Part shown: positions 16,888 through 25,525 of the stretch, piece by piece | Numbering within the stretch: the first letter of the stretch is position 1 | How the letters are laid out: each line of letters opens with the position of its first letter | From: an uncultured Porphyromonadaceae bacterium | GTDB taxonomy: Bacteria > Bacteroidota > Bacteroidia > Bacteroidales > Muribaculaceae | Assembly (NCBI GenBank): GCA_905198125.1 | Contig: CAJKBH010000016.1 | Location: 5,385 to 69,384, forward strand | Reading direction: 5' to 3' | DNA: 64,000 nucleotides | Notes under the pieces: generated by a model | What the model was told of the DNA's origin: nothing | Databases searched by the model: none | The model's input: the letters and a program-made list of their open reading frames with translations, nothing else | Made by a program: the position numbers and the translations under genes

Positions 16888-18017
16888 TTCTTGTCTTCTT
16901 TACCTTCGGCCTTACCTGCCACGCCCTTGTACACCACCGACATTCCGGGACGGAAATTCTCGATGGGCTTCTCGGGGCGGGCCTTGATCTGGAACGTACG
17001 GGCGTCATAGTCGCCTGTGGCCTTGGTGGCCTGCCAGTTGGCGTATGTACCCAGGTCCTTGATATAGAACACGCTCATTTCCGTATTCATGTCCAGGGCC
17101 GGGATGTACACCTTTAGCTTCGTGCCTACCTCTATGTCCTTCAGCATTGTCTCGCGCACGTTGAACACGGCCCAGCGGTCGGGCAGCTGTAGTGTCGCCA
17201 CGGGCGCGCCGGTGGCTATAAGTTCCGACACGGCAGGATAGATGCTGATGATCTCGCCGTCGAACGGCGCGGTCAGGTACTGGTCCTCGCGTATGGCCTC
17301 CACCTTCTTGGTCGACATCTTGGCCACGGTCACCAGCGCGCTGGCGGTCTCCTTGTCTTCGGGCTGTGCTCCGGACTTGGCCAGCTCATAGCTGGAACGT
17401 GCCGCCTCGGCACCCGATTTCGCCATCTCGTATGCGGCCTTGGCCTCGTCACGGCGCTGGGCCGACACCACACCCTTGGCATAGAGTGCCTCCATGCGCC
17501 GGTAGGTCTTCTCGGCGATGGTCACGCCGGCCTGGGCCTGCTCCCACACGTCCTTGGCGGCCTGGACTATCTGAACACGCGTGCCTGCGTCCACTTTCTT
17601 GCGGCCAGCGGCGGCCACGTCCTCCATGGCCTGCGCCTCGTCATACTGCGCGTCGACCAGAGGCGAGACTATGTGCACCAGCGTGTCGCCCTTGCGCACC
17701 TGCTGGCCTTCCTCCACATATATATGGGCCACACGGCCTGGCATCTTGCCGGACACCCGTATTTCGGTGGCTTCCCCCTGGCCCTGCACCACATCGGGGC
17801 CGGGCTTGATCACAAGAAAGCCCAGCACCGCAAGCGCCGCAAGTATTATGAGCAGCACCACGATGGTGCTTAACAGGAATCTGTCTTTCTTGGACACTGC
17901 CACCGGATCCTCCTCGCCCATAGGCACTATGCGCACCACGGGCACCTTCTCCGACGTCACGCTGTCGGATGCCGGCGTCATGTTTTCTCTCTGCTGTGTA
18001 TTATTGTCTGTTGCCAT
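16884..18017 (-). CDS. HlyD-family periplasmic adaptor of an efflux system
   Basis: 377 residues. A cytoplasmic N-terminus of about 45 residues with 'VPVVRIVPMGEEDP' precedes one membrane helix (about 47-68). A biotinyl-lipoyl half-motif 'GRVAHIYVEEGQQVRKGDTLVHI' follows, cut by a long coiled-coil hairpin (about 125-230), and then the second lipoyl half and a beta-barrel ('TAPFDGEIISIYPAVSELIATGAPV'). This is the membrane-fusion protein linking the inner-membrane permeases to the TolC channel. The order TolC, adaptor, permease, permease in one direction is the usual Bacteroidota layout. Confidence 0.92.
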   Translation of the reverse strand: MATDNNTQQRENMTPASDSVTSEKVPVVRIVPMGEEDPVAVSKKDRFLLSTIVVLLIILAALAVLGFLVIKPGPDVVQGQGEATEIRVSGKMPGRVAHIYVEEGQQVRKGDTLVHIVSPLVDAQYDEAQAMEDVAAAGRKKVDAGTRVQIVQAAKDVWEQAQAGVTIAEKTYRRMEALYAKGVVSAQRRDEAKAAYEMAKSGAEAARSSYELAKSGAQPEDKETASALVTVAKMSTKKVEAIREDQYLTAPFDGEIISIYPAVSELIATGAPVATLQLPDRWAVFNVRETMLKDIEVGTKLKVYIPALDMNTEMSVFYIKDLGTYANWQATKATGDYDARTFQIKARPEKPIENFRPGMSVVYKGVAGKAEGKEDKK

Positions 18018-18060
18018 CTCGCTGTATTTTTCCGTTTCTTAATTGCCGGGTGGTACCGTT

Positions 18061-19509
18061 TCAATTGCCGAGGGTTCCGAGCACCTTGGCCAGATATACT
18101 TCGCACAGGCGCACGCCTATTTCCGCGTCTATCTTCTCGGAATTTGCCTGAAGCCAGCCGGTCTGTGCCAGTATCACGTCATTGGTGGTCATCACGCCCT
18201 CCTGGAAGGCGATGCGGGCGTTGTCCAGGTTCTCCTGCGCGCTGCGCATGTTGGAGCGCGTCATGTCCAGGGTCTTGAACGCCTCCTGGAACTTGAACCT
18301 GGCCTGCGACACCTGAAGCTCCACTTTCTGTTCCATGTCCTCCAGCATCAGCTGCTGGGCGCGCGTGGCGCTCTTGGCGGCACGGTAGTGGTTGTAGTTG
18401 CCGCCCCAGTGCCAGATGGGTATGGTCAGCGCCGCGCCTACCGAGAAGCCGCCGCGCACATGCTTGCTGAAGCCGTTGTTAAGGTTAGGCGTCGAGAATT
18501 CGTAGGCTCCGAACACTCCCACCTTGGGAAGCATGGTACCCATCACCATCCTCTCGCGCCCTTTCAGCACGTTAATGCCCTGGCGTATGGCCTCCAGGTC
18601 CTGACGGTTGGCGTACACATCCTCCAGATTGTATGTATATGCCGGCGGTGTCGACGACACTCCGTCCACTTCGTCGCTCAGCGTGAGCTGCGTATCGGCG
18701 GGGAGGCCGCACACCTGCGCCAGATTCATCCGCGCCAGCGTCAGTCCGTCGTTCACCTTCGTCTCCATTATTCGTGCCTCGTTCAGCTTCACATCCACGG
18801 TCAGCACGTCGCTGCGCGTGGCCACTCCCTCCTCGTACATCGCCTCGACGTTGCGGTGCAGCGTATCGACAAGCTGGACGAAACTTTCAGCCAATTTCTG
18901 CTTGGCTCGCAGAGACACCACCAGCCAGTAAGCCTGGTCCACGGCGAATGTCACCTCCTGCACCACGGCGTTGCGACCGGCCACGGCCGCGCTCTCGGCA
19001 TACCGGGCTATGTCGTTCAGGGCCTTTATGGTTCCGCCCATGAACACCGGCTGCGTCAGCGTCACCGCGCCCGTAAAGATATGGTGCGTGTCGAAACTCA
19101 GCGCATCCTTGGGTATCACGGCCACTTCCGTCGGAATGTAGCCTCCGCCGTCGGGATTCTTGATGGGATTGCCCTGGGGATCGGTCAGTATGTTCCAGTC
19201 GAACTTGCCCGTGCCGGGATTGAACGACATGGTCGGAAGCTTGGCGTCCTCGGCCAGCAGATTGATCTTACGCTGATTGTACATGTAAGCGGCGCTGAAA
19301 TCGATGCCGGGCAGATACATGGCCTTGGCCGCTTTGCGGTCGTAGCCGGTGCCGGTCACCGTCTCCTGCGCTATCGCGATGGTCTTGTTGTTGCGCAACG
19401 CCATGCTGCGGCATGAGTCAAGACTCACCACGCCACCCTGCGCGCTGACGCCCGCGACACCTGCCGCGGCTATAACAAGAGTCAATATGGAGCGTCTGTA
19501 TTTTGCCAT
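18061..19509 (-). CDS. TolC-family outer-membrane efflux channel
   Basis: 482 residues. The signal peptide 'LTLVIAAAGVAGVSAQG' ends near residue 26. The mature protein begins with 'VVSLDSCRSMALRNNKTIAIA', the standard first helix of outer-membrane efflux proteins. Two repeats of long helices follow, each with the 'A...Y..GVATRSDVLTVDVKLNEA' and 'FQEGVMTTNDVILAQTGWLQA' motifs that mark the TolC repeat. It is the first gene of the exporter operon, 43 bp before the HlyD start. An inverted repeat lies about 65 bp upstream and may be an operator. Confidence 0.92.
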   Translation of the reverse strand: MAKYRRSILTLVIAAAGVAGVSAQGGVVSLDSCRSMALRNNKTIAIAQETVTGTGYDRKAAKAMYLPGIDFSAAYMYNQRKINLLAEDAKLPTMSFNPGTGKFDWNILTDPQGNPIKNPDGGGYIPTEVAVIPKDALSFDTHHIFTGAVTLTQPVFMGGTIKALNDIARYAESAAVAGRNAVVQEVTFAVDQAYWLVVSLRAKQKLAESFVQLVDTLHRNVEAMYEEGVATRSDVLTVDVKLNEARIMETKVNDGLTLARMNLAQVCGLPADTQLTLSDEVDGVSSTPPAYTYNLEDVYANRQDLEAIRQGINVLKGRERMVMGTMLPKVGVFGAYEFSTPNLNNGFSKHVRGGFSVGAALTIPIWHWGGNYNHYRAAKSATRAQQLMLEDMEQKVELQVSQARFKFQEAFKTLDMTRSNMRSAQENLDNARIAFQEGVMTTNDVILAQTGWLQANSEKIDAEIGVRLCEVYLAKVLGTLGN

Positions 19510-19574
19510 AAAGATATGATTCTATGTGGAATTTCGCTACTCTTAATAAACGCAAAAAGATAGCCAAAGAATTG

Positions 19575-19594
19575 ACGCATATATTAAAATGCGT
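19575..19594. promoter_or_regulatory. Candidate operator upstream of the TolC exporter operon
   Basis: Inverted repeat ACGCAT, 8-nt AT spacer, ATGCGT, lying 65 bp upstream of the TolC ATG. On the minus strand a TATCTTTT-like -7 element lies between it and the gene, so a bound repressor would cover the -33 area. No regulator gene is adjacent; function is inference. Confidence 0.4.
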
Positions 19595-19737
19595 ATATTT
19601 GACCAACAAATGTCCTTTTTGGAGCATAAAATTATCAATCATCAAATAATAGGAGTGTCCTTGCCGTTACTCAACATACGGAACTTTCGTCATTAAGAAA
19701 TTTTAGAAACGACTTCAATCCGCTCCGCATCCAGTGT

Positions 19738-21093
19738 ATGACCGGCATATTAAGAAAATATAAAGAGGAGTATCGCAAGCTGCTGCAACTGGGAGGCCCT
19801 ATATTGGTGACCCAGCTCAGCGTGATCGTGTTCGCGTTCAGCGACACCATCATGGTAGGACATTACAGCGTCAACGCACTCGCGGCGGCGGCGTTCGTCA
19901 ACAGTCTGTTTCTGGTGCCCAACGTCATGATGATGGGCCTGGCCAGCGGCGTGACGCCGCTGGTCGGGGCGCTGTATTCGCAACGGAAATGCCGAGAGGC
20001 CGGCTCGATAACGCGCGGCTCGCTGCAGGTGAACATGGCCATGGCCCTGATCTGCACCCTGATAATGGGCCTGATGTATTTCATGCTCCCCTATATGGGC
20101 CAGGCACCGGAACTATTGTCGCAAATCCAGTCCTACTATCTGGTACTGATGCTTATGCCGGTGCCTATGGCCATATACAACGTGCTGGCGCAGAGCTCCA
20201 ACGGCATCGAATACACCTCCGTGCCGATGTGGGTCACTGTCGGAGGCATCCTGCTCAACATATTCGGCAACTGGGTTCTGATATACGGCAAATTAGGCTT
20301 CCCCGAGATGGGACTGTCAGGCGCGGGTATCGCCACTGTATTCGCGCGTGCGGTGGCCATGCTGGCCATGTGGGCGGCGTTCCGTAAGCTACACAGATAC
20401 CGTGACTATCAGGGAGGCTTCACGGCGCATTGCCGGCGTGGCGCCGAGCGTGTCAAGGCGTGGAAGACATCATGGCCTCTGATGCTTCAGAGCGGCGCCG
20501 AGTGCGTGCTGTGGACCGTCGGCGCCGTGGTGGTGGGATGGTTCGGACCGGTGCAGCTCGCCGCCTATCAGGTGGTGAACACCATCAGCCAGCTCGGATT
20601 CATGGTGTTCATGAGTTTCGCCTCGGCAGTGGCCATCCGCGTGGCCTATTACGCCGGACTGCGCAACGAGCAGGGAGCCGGAGCCGTTGCACGGGCCGGA
20701 CTGCACGTCAACCTTGTGCTGGCCACCATCGCCTCGCTGGTGTTCATACTCTTTGCCGAGCCGCTGATCAACGTCTTCATCAACACCTCGGCCGAAGGAG
20801 CCAAGGGAGTGGAAGTGATAGCCAGCGCCACGGCGCTGATACTGCCATTGGTGGTGTATCAATACTTCGACGCCTCGCAGCTGACGTTCTGCAACGCCAT
20901 CCGCGGCACCGGCCAGGTGAAATACCTGCTGTGGATTTCCGTCACATCCTACATTGCCGTCGGCATTCCGTTGCTGATGCTCTTTGCCGTCGGCTTCGGC
21001 GGCGGCAACCTCGGCGCCTACTGGAGCTTCAACGTCGCCCTGCTCTGTGCCAGCCTGATGTCCCTCCGCTTCTTCCACCGAATCCGCCTCTGA
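19738..21093 (+). CDS. MATE-family efflux transporter
   Basis: 451 residues with twelve hydrophobic segments arranged as two six-helix halves. The first half opens 'LLQLGGPILVTQLSVIVFAF' and 'DTIMVGHYSVNALAAAAF', classic MATE/DinF-NorM helix 1; the second opens 'TSWPLMLQSGAECVLWTVGAVV'. Members exchange Na+ or H+ for cationic drugs or metabolites across the inner membrane. The gene stands alone and is divergent from the TolC operon. Substrate unknown; length is normal and no damage is visible. Confidence 0.93.
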   Translation: MTGILRKYKEEYRKLLQLGGPILVTQLSVIVFAFSDTIMVGHYSVNALAAAAFVNSLFLVPNVMMMGLASGVTPLVGALYSQRKCREAGSITRGSLQVNMAMALICTLIMGLMYFMLPYMGQAPELLSQIQSYYLVLMLMPVPMAIYNVLAQSSNGIEYTSVPMWVTVGGILLNIFGNWVLIYGKLGFPEMGLSGAGIATVFARAVAMLAMWAAFRKLHRYRDYQGGFTAHCRRGAERVKAWKTSWPLMLQSGAECVLWTVGAVVVGWFGPVQLAAYQVVNTISQLGFMVFMSFASAVAIRVAYYAGLRNEQGAGAVARAGLHVNLVLATIASLVFILFAEPLINVFINTSAEGAKGVEVIASATALILPLVVYQYFDASQLTFCNAIRGTGQVKYLLWISVTSYIAVGIPLLMLFAVGFGGGNLGAYWSFNVALLCASLMSLRFFHRIRL

Positions 21094-21202
21094 AAACCAC
21101 ATCCGGCCCTTAATCCCCTCAAATTTCCGATATAGTTATTGGTATGTCCCTTTGTAGACTGATTTCGCTTGTGTAATCCCGAACTCGCGTTATTAATTTA
21201 TG

Positions 21203-22669
21203 TCATAAAATATGCCATTTACCTCCATTTTTAGGGCCGGAATGATTCACCAGACTATTCATCCTGGATATTTCTCTTTCTATCGTACGTGTTGCCACTC
21301 CGATTTTATTTGCCATTTCAGACATGCTGATATATGGATTGGCATTTATCAAATCTAAAATCATCTGTTGGCGTGGAGTGATTTTTTTACCGACATCTTT
21401 ACCGACATCTTTACCGACATCTTTACCGACATCTTTACCGACATCTGACTTTTCAGCTTCGCGGGTCCGGAGGTCAAAGGTCACTTTGACTGAATTAATG
21501 GTAGTCTCTATGTGCATCGGGCGACCGGTTACTTCTTGCCAACGTTTGAGTTTGCGGAGTCCATAGCCGAGATTCTCTGACAGGTGCGCCAGACGGAACA
21601 GTTTCGCGATTACCGGATTGCGGGGCTGGGATTCAAACGAGCTTTCCATTACATCCAACGGCATTGGCATACCACCGGGATTAAGGAACTCTATGCGGTC
21701 GTCAAAAACATGGACGCAACTGCGTCGAGGGCTGAAATGATCGGCGTGGGCCATCTGGTTTGCCATTGCCTCCCTCAGTATGTCATACTCGGATAAATCT
21801 TCTACCGATTGTCCACGCTCGTTGATACCGACCATCGGAGTGTTGACGAGAGTGCGGAGACGACGGAGGATAACACGGCTCGCTTCCCAAAGATTCTGCT
21901 GTTCAGGAATGCGATAAGTATAATTGTTCGTCATTGCCTCCAAGCCGGTACCGGGTATTTCGACATAATCGGCACAGAATGTCGGAACGAAATTGAAGAT
22001 GTAAGGGCTTCTACCAAGCATTATCAGTCCGCCGTAGGTCAGCTGGCCGGAATGGTCGGCGATTCCGACACCTTTACAAAAATCCTCATCGTTCACACTG
22101 TCAAGATGTGAGACCAAGCCCCAATGACGCACCTCCCCGCGAAAGTCAGTCAGGGCATCACGGTTGAGCATATCGATGTTGGTGTCTGGAATGGATTTCT
22201 GCGACCGGATGCCAAACGACTGGTCGCGAATCATCGACATTATTTCCTGCTGAGTGGCACGTTGATCTCCGCTCCCCATGCGGATAAAGGTGTTTTCGAG
22301 TGATCCGAAATAAACAGGCTTGACCTCCGATGACGGAAGAAAGAATGCGATGACATTCTTACCGTCAATCTCATAGCGGTGTAGCGTGGCAAAGAGAGGG
22401 ACATTGAATTTCTTTGAACGGAGTGTGCCGAAAAAGTCCTGTTCCAGTTTCTCGATGTTATCCACACCGATAATCTCGAACAGACGACCGGACTGTTTCA
22501 CGCCAAGCACAATCCAACCGCCGGAGCAATTTGAGAAGGCACTTACAGTCTCCCAGATGTTCTTCGGCAGGTCTGACTTCGCGGCCTTGACCTCGAAATC
22601 GTCCCATTCTATGTCGCGTAGCCGTGCTACAAGTTCTTCTTTTGTCATTCCAAAGGCAAAATTAGACAT
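21203..22669 (-). CDS. AlbA_2 (Schlafen-type) / RecG-like ATP-binding protein with repeat linker
   Basis: 488 residues. The AlbA_2 domain (1-150) has 'DFEVKAAKSDLPKNIWETV' and 'SAFSNCSGGWIVLGV'. A RecG-C/HATPase-like domain (about 250-400) has 'REAMANQMAHAD', 'IEFLNPGGMP', 'RNPVIAKLFRLAHLSENLGYGL'. A linker of five DVGK units (about 408-427) follows, then a C-terminal winged helix ('MSEMANKIGVATRTIEREIS'). These proteins are annotated as helicase-like transcriptional regulators, but no helicase motif is present; DNA binding by both ends is likely. The ATG at 22669 or the one at codon 8 could start translation. It is the only intact member of three in this window. Confidence 0.85.
   Translation of the reverse strand: MSNFAFGMTKEELVARLRDIEWDDFEVKAAKSDLPKNIWETVSAFSNCSGGWIVLGVKQSGRLFEIIGVDNIEKLEQDFFGTLRSKKFNVPLFATLHRYEIDGKNVIAFFLPSSEVKPVYFGSLENTFIRMGSGDQRATQQEIMSMIRDQSFGIRSQKSIPDTNIDMLNRDALTDFRGEVRHWGLVSHLDSVNDEDFCKGVGIADHSGQLTYGGLIMLGRSPYIFNFVPTFCADYVEIPGTGLEAMTNNYTYRIPEQQNLWEASRVILRRLRTLVNTPMVGINERGQSVEDLSEYDILREAMANQMAHADHFSPRRSCVHVFDDRIEFLNPGGMPMPLDVMESSFESQPRNPVIAKLFRLAHLSENLGYGLRKLKRWQEVTGRPMHIETTINSVKVTFDLRTREAEKSDVGKDVGKDVGKDVGKDVGKKITPRQQMILDLINANPYISMSEMANKIGVATRTIEREISRMNSLVNHSGPKNGGKWHIL
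21388..21447 (-). repeat. Five tandem 12-bp repeats inside the AlbA_2 gene
   Basis: Five consecutive copies of a 12-bp unit (plus-strand taccgacatctt, last base of the fifth copy changed), encoding DVGK five times. Copy-number change would lengthen or shorten the linker between the ATPase-like and winged-helix domains by four residues without shifting the frame. Confidence 0.95.
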
Positions 22670-22741
22670 AAAAGCAGACTATTGCAATAGCCGCCGGACT
22701 TTCAGAACAGAGTCAATATAAATTAATTGGGAAAAAAATTG

Positions 22742-22771
22742 TTGATATATGGAAATTTGTTATTAAATTTG
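22742..22771 (+). promoter_or_regulatory. Promoter of the leader RNA at 22.8 kb
   Basis: TTG at 22742-22744, 19 nt, then TAAATTTG at 22764-22771, the standard Bacteroidota arrangement. It points right, away from the AlbA_2 gene, with no ORF start until about 23129. The expected start site is about 22777. The rest of 22670-22741 shows nothing I recognise. Confidence 0.65.
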
Positions 22772-22777
22772 CAAGTG

Positions 22778-23090
22778 CATATCGACCACGGAGCCCGATA
22801 TGGGGCGCGCGGTGGGTAGCAGACATAATAATATAAAAGCGTTTATCCGACGCTTGTTCTTGACGGATCGAAATCTGGCAGTTTCAAAATCTGAGTCAAG
22901 GATGAGTCAACGATAGGCGCCTTCGGGTATGATTGTCATCTTAGAGCATGCGCTGACGCATCCTCTAAATGGTTGCTATATCATACGGCGTGAGGCTCCG
23001 CGTTGCTCGTTCTACTCAGATGGGCACATGCCAGAGCCTCGATCCGTGGAACGGGCAACAGATTCAGGCTCTCACGCTTCTTTTTTTGTA
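22778..23090 (+). ncRNA. Candidate structured leader/non-coding RNA ending in a T-run
   Basis: No convincing coding frame. Predicted stems by eye: AAGCGT/ACGCTT near 22837-22855; a GATGA...TCATC stem-loop around a TTCG turn (about 22901-22940); TTAGAGCATGCG / CGCATCCTCTAA with a 4-nt loop (22941-22968, one C-C mismatch). GAGGCTC (22992-22998) can pair with GAGCCTC (23034-23040). GCGTGAG (22988-22994) can instead pair with CTCACGC (23071-23077), directly before a run of seven T (23081-23087). GAGCCT can also pair with AGGCTC (23066-23071). These are mutually exclusive, as in an attenuator. It does not match tmRNA, RNase P or SRP RNA that I know. It may control the short ORF after it. Confidence 0.5.
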
Positions 23091-23128
23091 TAGCCACCGA
23101 CTCAGAGAGCTGTCGGTCATACCGTAAT

Positions 23129-23431
23129 ATGCGTTCATTGCCCCTTTCGCAGAAACTTTTCCGCAACGCCTACGTCAATGTGATGCGTCTGACCGACAGA
23201 CTTGTCGACGGGTACTATCGCCTGGCTGTGGCCAGACCGGATTCCAAATTCTCTAAATTCGTAATCGGCCGGAAAAATGTCCTGAACTACATACGCCGGA
23301 ACATCACCGATAGCAAACTTCGTGACAATATCGCCACAGCCGGCAGGCAGCATTTCAACGACGTGCTGTCTTATTCCCGTTTCATGAATCAGATCGAGAC
23401 AATATACCGAACCTCTTTGAATCATCACTGA
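23129..23431 (+). CDS. Short ORF, possible C-terminal remnant of a glycosyltransferase
   Basis: About 100 residues from ATG 23129; a longer upstream extension would run through the structured leader and is not believed. The last 45 residues ('IRRNITDSKLRDNIATAGRQ', then 'FNDVLSYSRFMNQIETIYR') have the layout of GT-B glycosyltransferase ends, where 'L...I..AGR..V...FSW......IY' closes the protein. The donor-binding region is missing. It may therefore be a fusion of a leader-associated start with the end of a lost gene. It stands 52 bp before the lipoprotein gene. The frame is open and may be translated, but function is doubtful. Confidence 0.4.
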   Translation: MRSLPLSQKLFRNAYVNVMRLTDRLVDGYYRLAVARPDSKFSKFVIGRKNVLNYIRRNITDSKLRDNIATAGRQHFNDVLSYSRFMNQIETIYRTSLNHH

Positions 23432-23483
23432 GCAATCTTTCCACTGAAGGAACCAAATATAAACCTAAACTAAAACTTAAAAA

Positions 23484-24428
23484 ATGAAGAAACTGAAATT
23501 TCTGACATTGGCGCTGATTACGGTGCTGACGTGCGCAGGTGCCGCATCATGCAGCAAGGATGACGGAGGCGTGACACCTCCGGGACAGAGCGAGATCGAG
23601 AAGGAGACCGGCATGCGTCTCACCCGCGTAGGCAACTACAGGTTCAACTACGACGACAAAGGCCGCTGCATCGGCATGGAGAGTATCAGCGGTTATGATG
23701 ACGACGACTTTACCATAGACTGGGACAAAGGCGAATTCATCGCCACGGATTCCGACGACGACATGGAAAGTGCTCCGGTCAAATTCAAGACCAACTCCAA
23801 GGGCTACATCACGGAATTTACCCAGTCATGGAATTACAAAGAGGAAGACTATTCAAGCAAGGGCAGCGGTAAGGCATCCCTGTCGTACGACAAATCCGGA
23901 CATCTGACCAAGGCCACCTTCGATTCCTCGGACAGCGGCACGGAAGAAGGAGAGAAATTCACATTCAAGGGTTCGTCCGTCTACACGTTGACATGGGAAA
24001 ACGGCAATCTCGTGAATCTCAAGCATGAATGGGAATATCTGGAGGATGGCGAACGTGAGAAAGGGACAGACAGTTACGAAGTCACTTACGACCGCACCGC
24101 CGAGAATGTTTACAAGCAGTGGACCGAAGGACTGCTCGATCAAGTGTTCAGCTTCGCGTTCAGTAAGCTGGGCCATGTGGGCATGTTCGGTGTCGGCACG
24201 GCAAACTTTCCTTCGCACATAGAAATAGACGAAGATAACTATCACACCAACTATTCCGTCAGCGTCTCCACCAACAGTGACGACCTCATAAGCTCCGAAA
24301 GAGTTGGCGGCTGGACGTACAACTATTCGTACGATGACGTCGACACGCGCAGTGCCGCATTCGACAACACACTTCCGGTCAAAGCCAGAAAGATCCTATT
24401 CCCCCGTCACCGCAAGGCCGACAAATGA
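23484..24428 (+). CDS. Lipoprotein with repeated beta-strand motifs (DUF4595-like)
   Basis: 314 residues. The signal peptide 'LTLALITVLTCAGAASC' ends with a lipobox Cys near residue 23, followed by an acidic linker 'SKDDGGVTPPG'. The mature part has repeating short strands of the type 'YRFNYDDKGRC', 'LSYDKSGHLTKATFD', 'YTLTWENGNLVNL', 'YEVTYDRT', similar to YD/RHS-like repeats and to the DUF4595 lipoproteins common in Bacteroidales. Probably surface-exposed or periplasmic. No enzymatic motif. First of three co-oriented envelope genes with gaps of about 50 and 40 bp, which may be one transcript. Confidence 0.75.
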   Translation: MKKLKFLTLALITVLTCAGAASCSKDDGGVTPPGQSEIEKETGMRLTRVGNYRFNYDDKGRCIGMESISGYDDDDFTIDWDKGEFIATDSDDDMESAPVKFKTNSKGYITEFTQSWNYKEEDYSSKGSGKASLSYDKSGHLTKATFDSSDSGTEEGEKFTFKGSSVYTLTWENGNLVNLKHEWEYLEDGEREKGTDSYEVTYDRTAENVYKQWTEGLLDQVFSFAFSKLGHVGMFGVGTANFPSHIEIDEDNYHTNYSVSVSTNSDDLISSERVGGWTYNYSYDDVDTRSAAFDNTLPVKARKILFPRHRKADK

Positions 24429-24504
24429 CAACTGTATTGGAATCGTAGCAGTTCCATATTTATTCGAAAACTGAATAATGAATTTATTATTTTCAGTGGA
24501 ATAC

Positions 24505-25485
24505 ATGAATAAAGCACTCAACAACATCATATCCCTTATGATGTTGTTGACCTCCGGACTCATGATGGGTCAGACTGTTGATTTTTCTGTGGTTAGTGTC
24601 GGCGAGGAGTCGGGACTCGACTTTACAAGAATCACGCAGGACGGCGATGGTGTCTGCCTCCCTCAAGTGAAGCGCACGTCAAAAGGTGTGAATTGGTACA
24701 CTAACAGAATTATTGACGTTACACCGGACGGCCAGAACATAGCCTATCTGTCAAACCGAAACGGGACTACAAACATTTTCATCAAGGAATTGGCGAAAAT
24801 GGGAGCTTTCAGAATGAGGACCAACCGTCAGGCCGTAGTCGATTTCTCTTATTCGCCGGATGGCAAGCAGATTTGTTTCTCCGAATCGAAAGGGAAAACC
24901 AATCAGCTGTTCGTTACGGACGCTGCATCAGGCTTTGTATGCCGACAGATTACAAATGGAGCTTTGGACTATTCTCCAATTTATGATAACGATATGCAGA
25001 ATATCTTTTTCACAAGAATGGAGAACACAGGAGCCTCCATCTGGGCCTATAACATAACCAACAATTATCTGTCGAGTTATGTCGCCGGAATGAACCCGGA
25101 CCCTTCTGCCGACGGCAACACCATCTATGTGGCCAGGACAATCGACGGCAAAGGTGAAATCTGGCGTATTAATATTGCCAATGGAATAGAGGAATGTATT
25201 CTGTCACATCCACAGATTTCTTTTTACTCGCCATCCCTCTCCCCGGACGGCCAGACACTTTTATTGTGCGGAGGTAATAAAATAGAATCCGGTAATATTG
25301 TATACTGGAATACCGATATCTTCACTTGCCATAAGGACGGTAGTGATTTAAGGCAACTTACATACCATGCCGCCGATGACCTTAGTCCGGCATGGGGTGC
25401 AAAGGGTGACAGAATATTTTTTATCTCCCAACGCGGAAGTGCCGACGGTGTGGCGAATGTATGGATGATTCCGTATCTCAAATAA
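24505..25485 (+). CDS. Exported TolB-like beta-propeller (PD40 repeat) protein
   Basis: 326 residues from ATG 24505; an ATG at 24478 adds nine residues before an otherwise typical signal peptide, so the downstream start is preferred. The signal is 'ISLMMLLTSGLMMGQ'. Repeated PD40 units follow: 'TPDGQNIAYLSNRNGTTNIF', 'SPDGKQICFSESKGKTNQLF', 'SADGNTIYVARTIDGKGEI' and 'SPDGQTLLLCGG', ending 'AWGAKGDRIFFISQR'. These form a six-bladed propeller like TolB and act as protein-binding scaffolds or enzymes. No C-terminal sorting domain or OmpA domain. Neighbours suggest an envelope role. Confidence 0.82.
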   Translation: MNKALNNIISLMMLLTSGLMMGQTVDFSVVSVGEESGLDFTRITQDGDGVCLPQVKRTSKGVNWYTNRIIDVTPDGQNIAYLSNRNGTTNIFIKELAKMGAFRMRTNRQAVVDFSYSPDGKQICFSESKGKTNQLFVTDAASGFVCRQITNGALDYSPIYDNDMQNIFFTRMENTGASIWAYNITNNYLSSYVAGMNPDPSADGNTIYVARTIDGKGEIWRINIANGIEECILSHPQISFYSPSLSPDGQTLLLCGGNKIESGNIVYWNTDIFTCHKDGSDLRQLTYHAADDLSPAWGAKGDRIFFISQRGSADGVANVWMIPYLK

Positions 25486-25525
25486 AAACAATCCCACAAA
25501 TATTAACCAATTAAAACAAGTTTTT

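Noticed and set aside
22981..23166. A 61-codon minus-strand ORF over the structured leader
   Set aside because: It lies across stems and the T-run of the candidate RNA, has no start signal, and its frame looks like a by-product of conserved RNA sequence.
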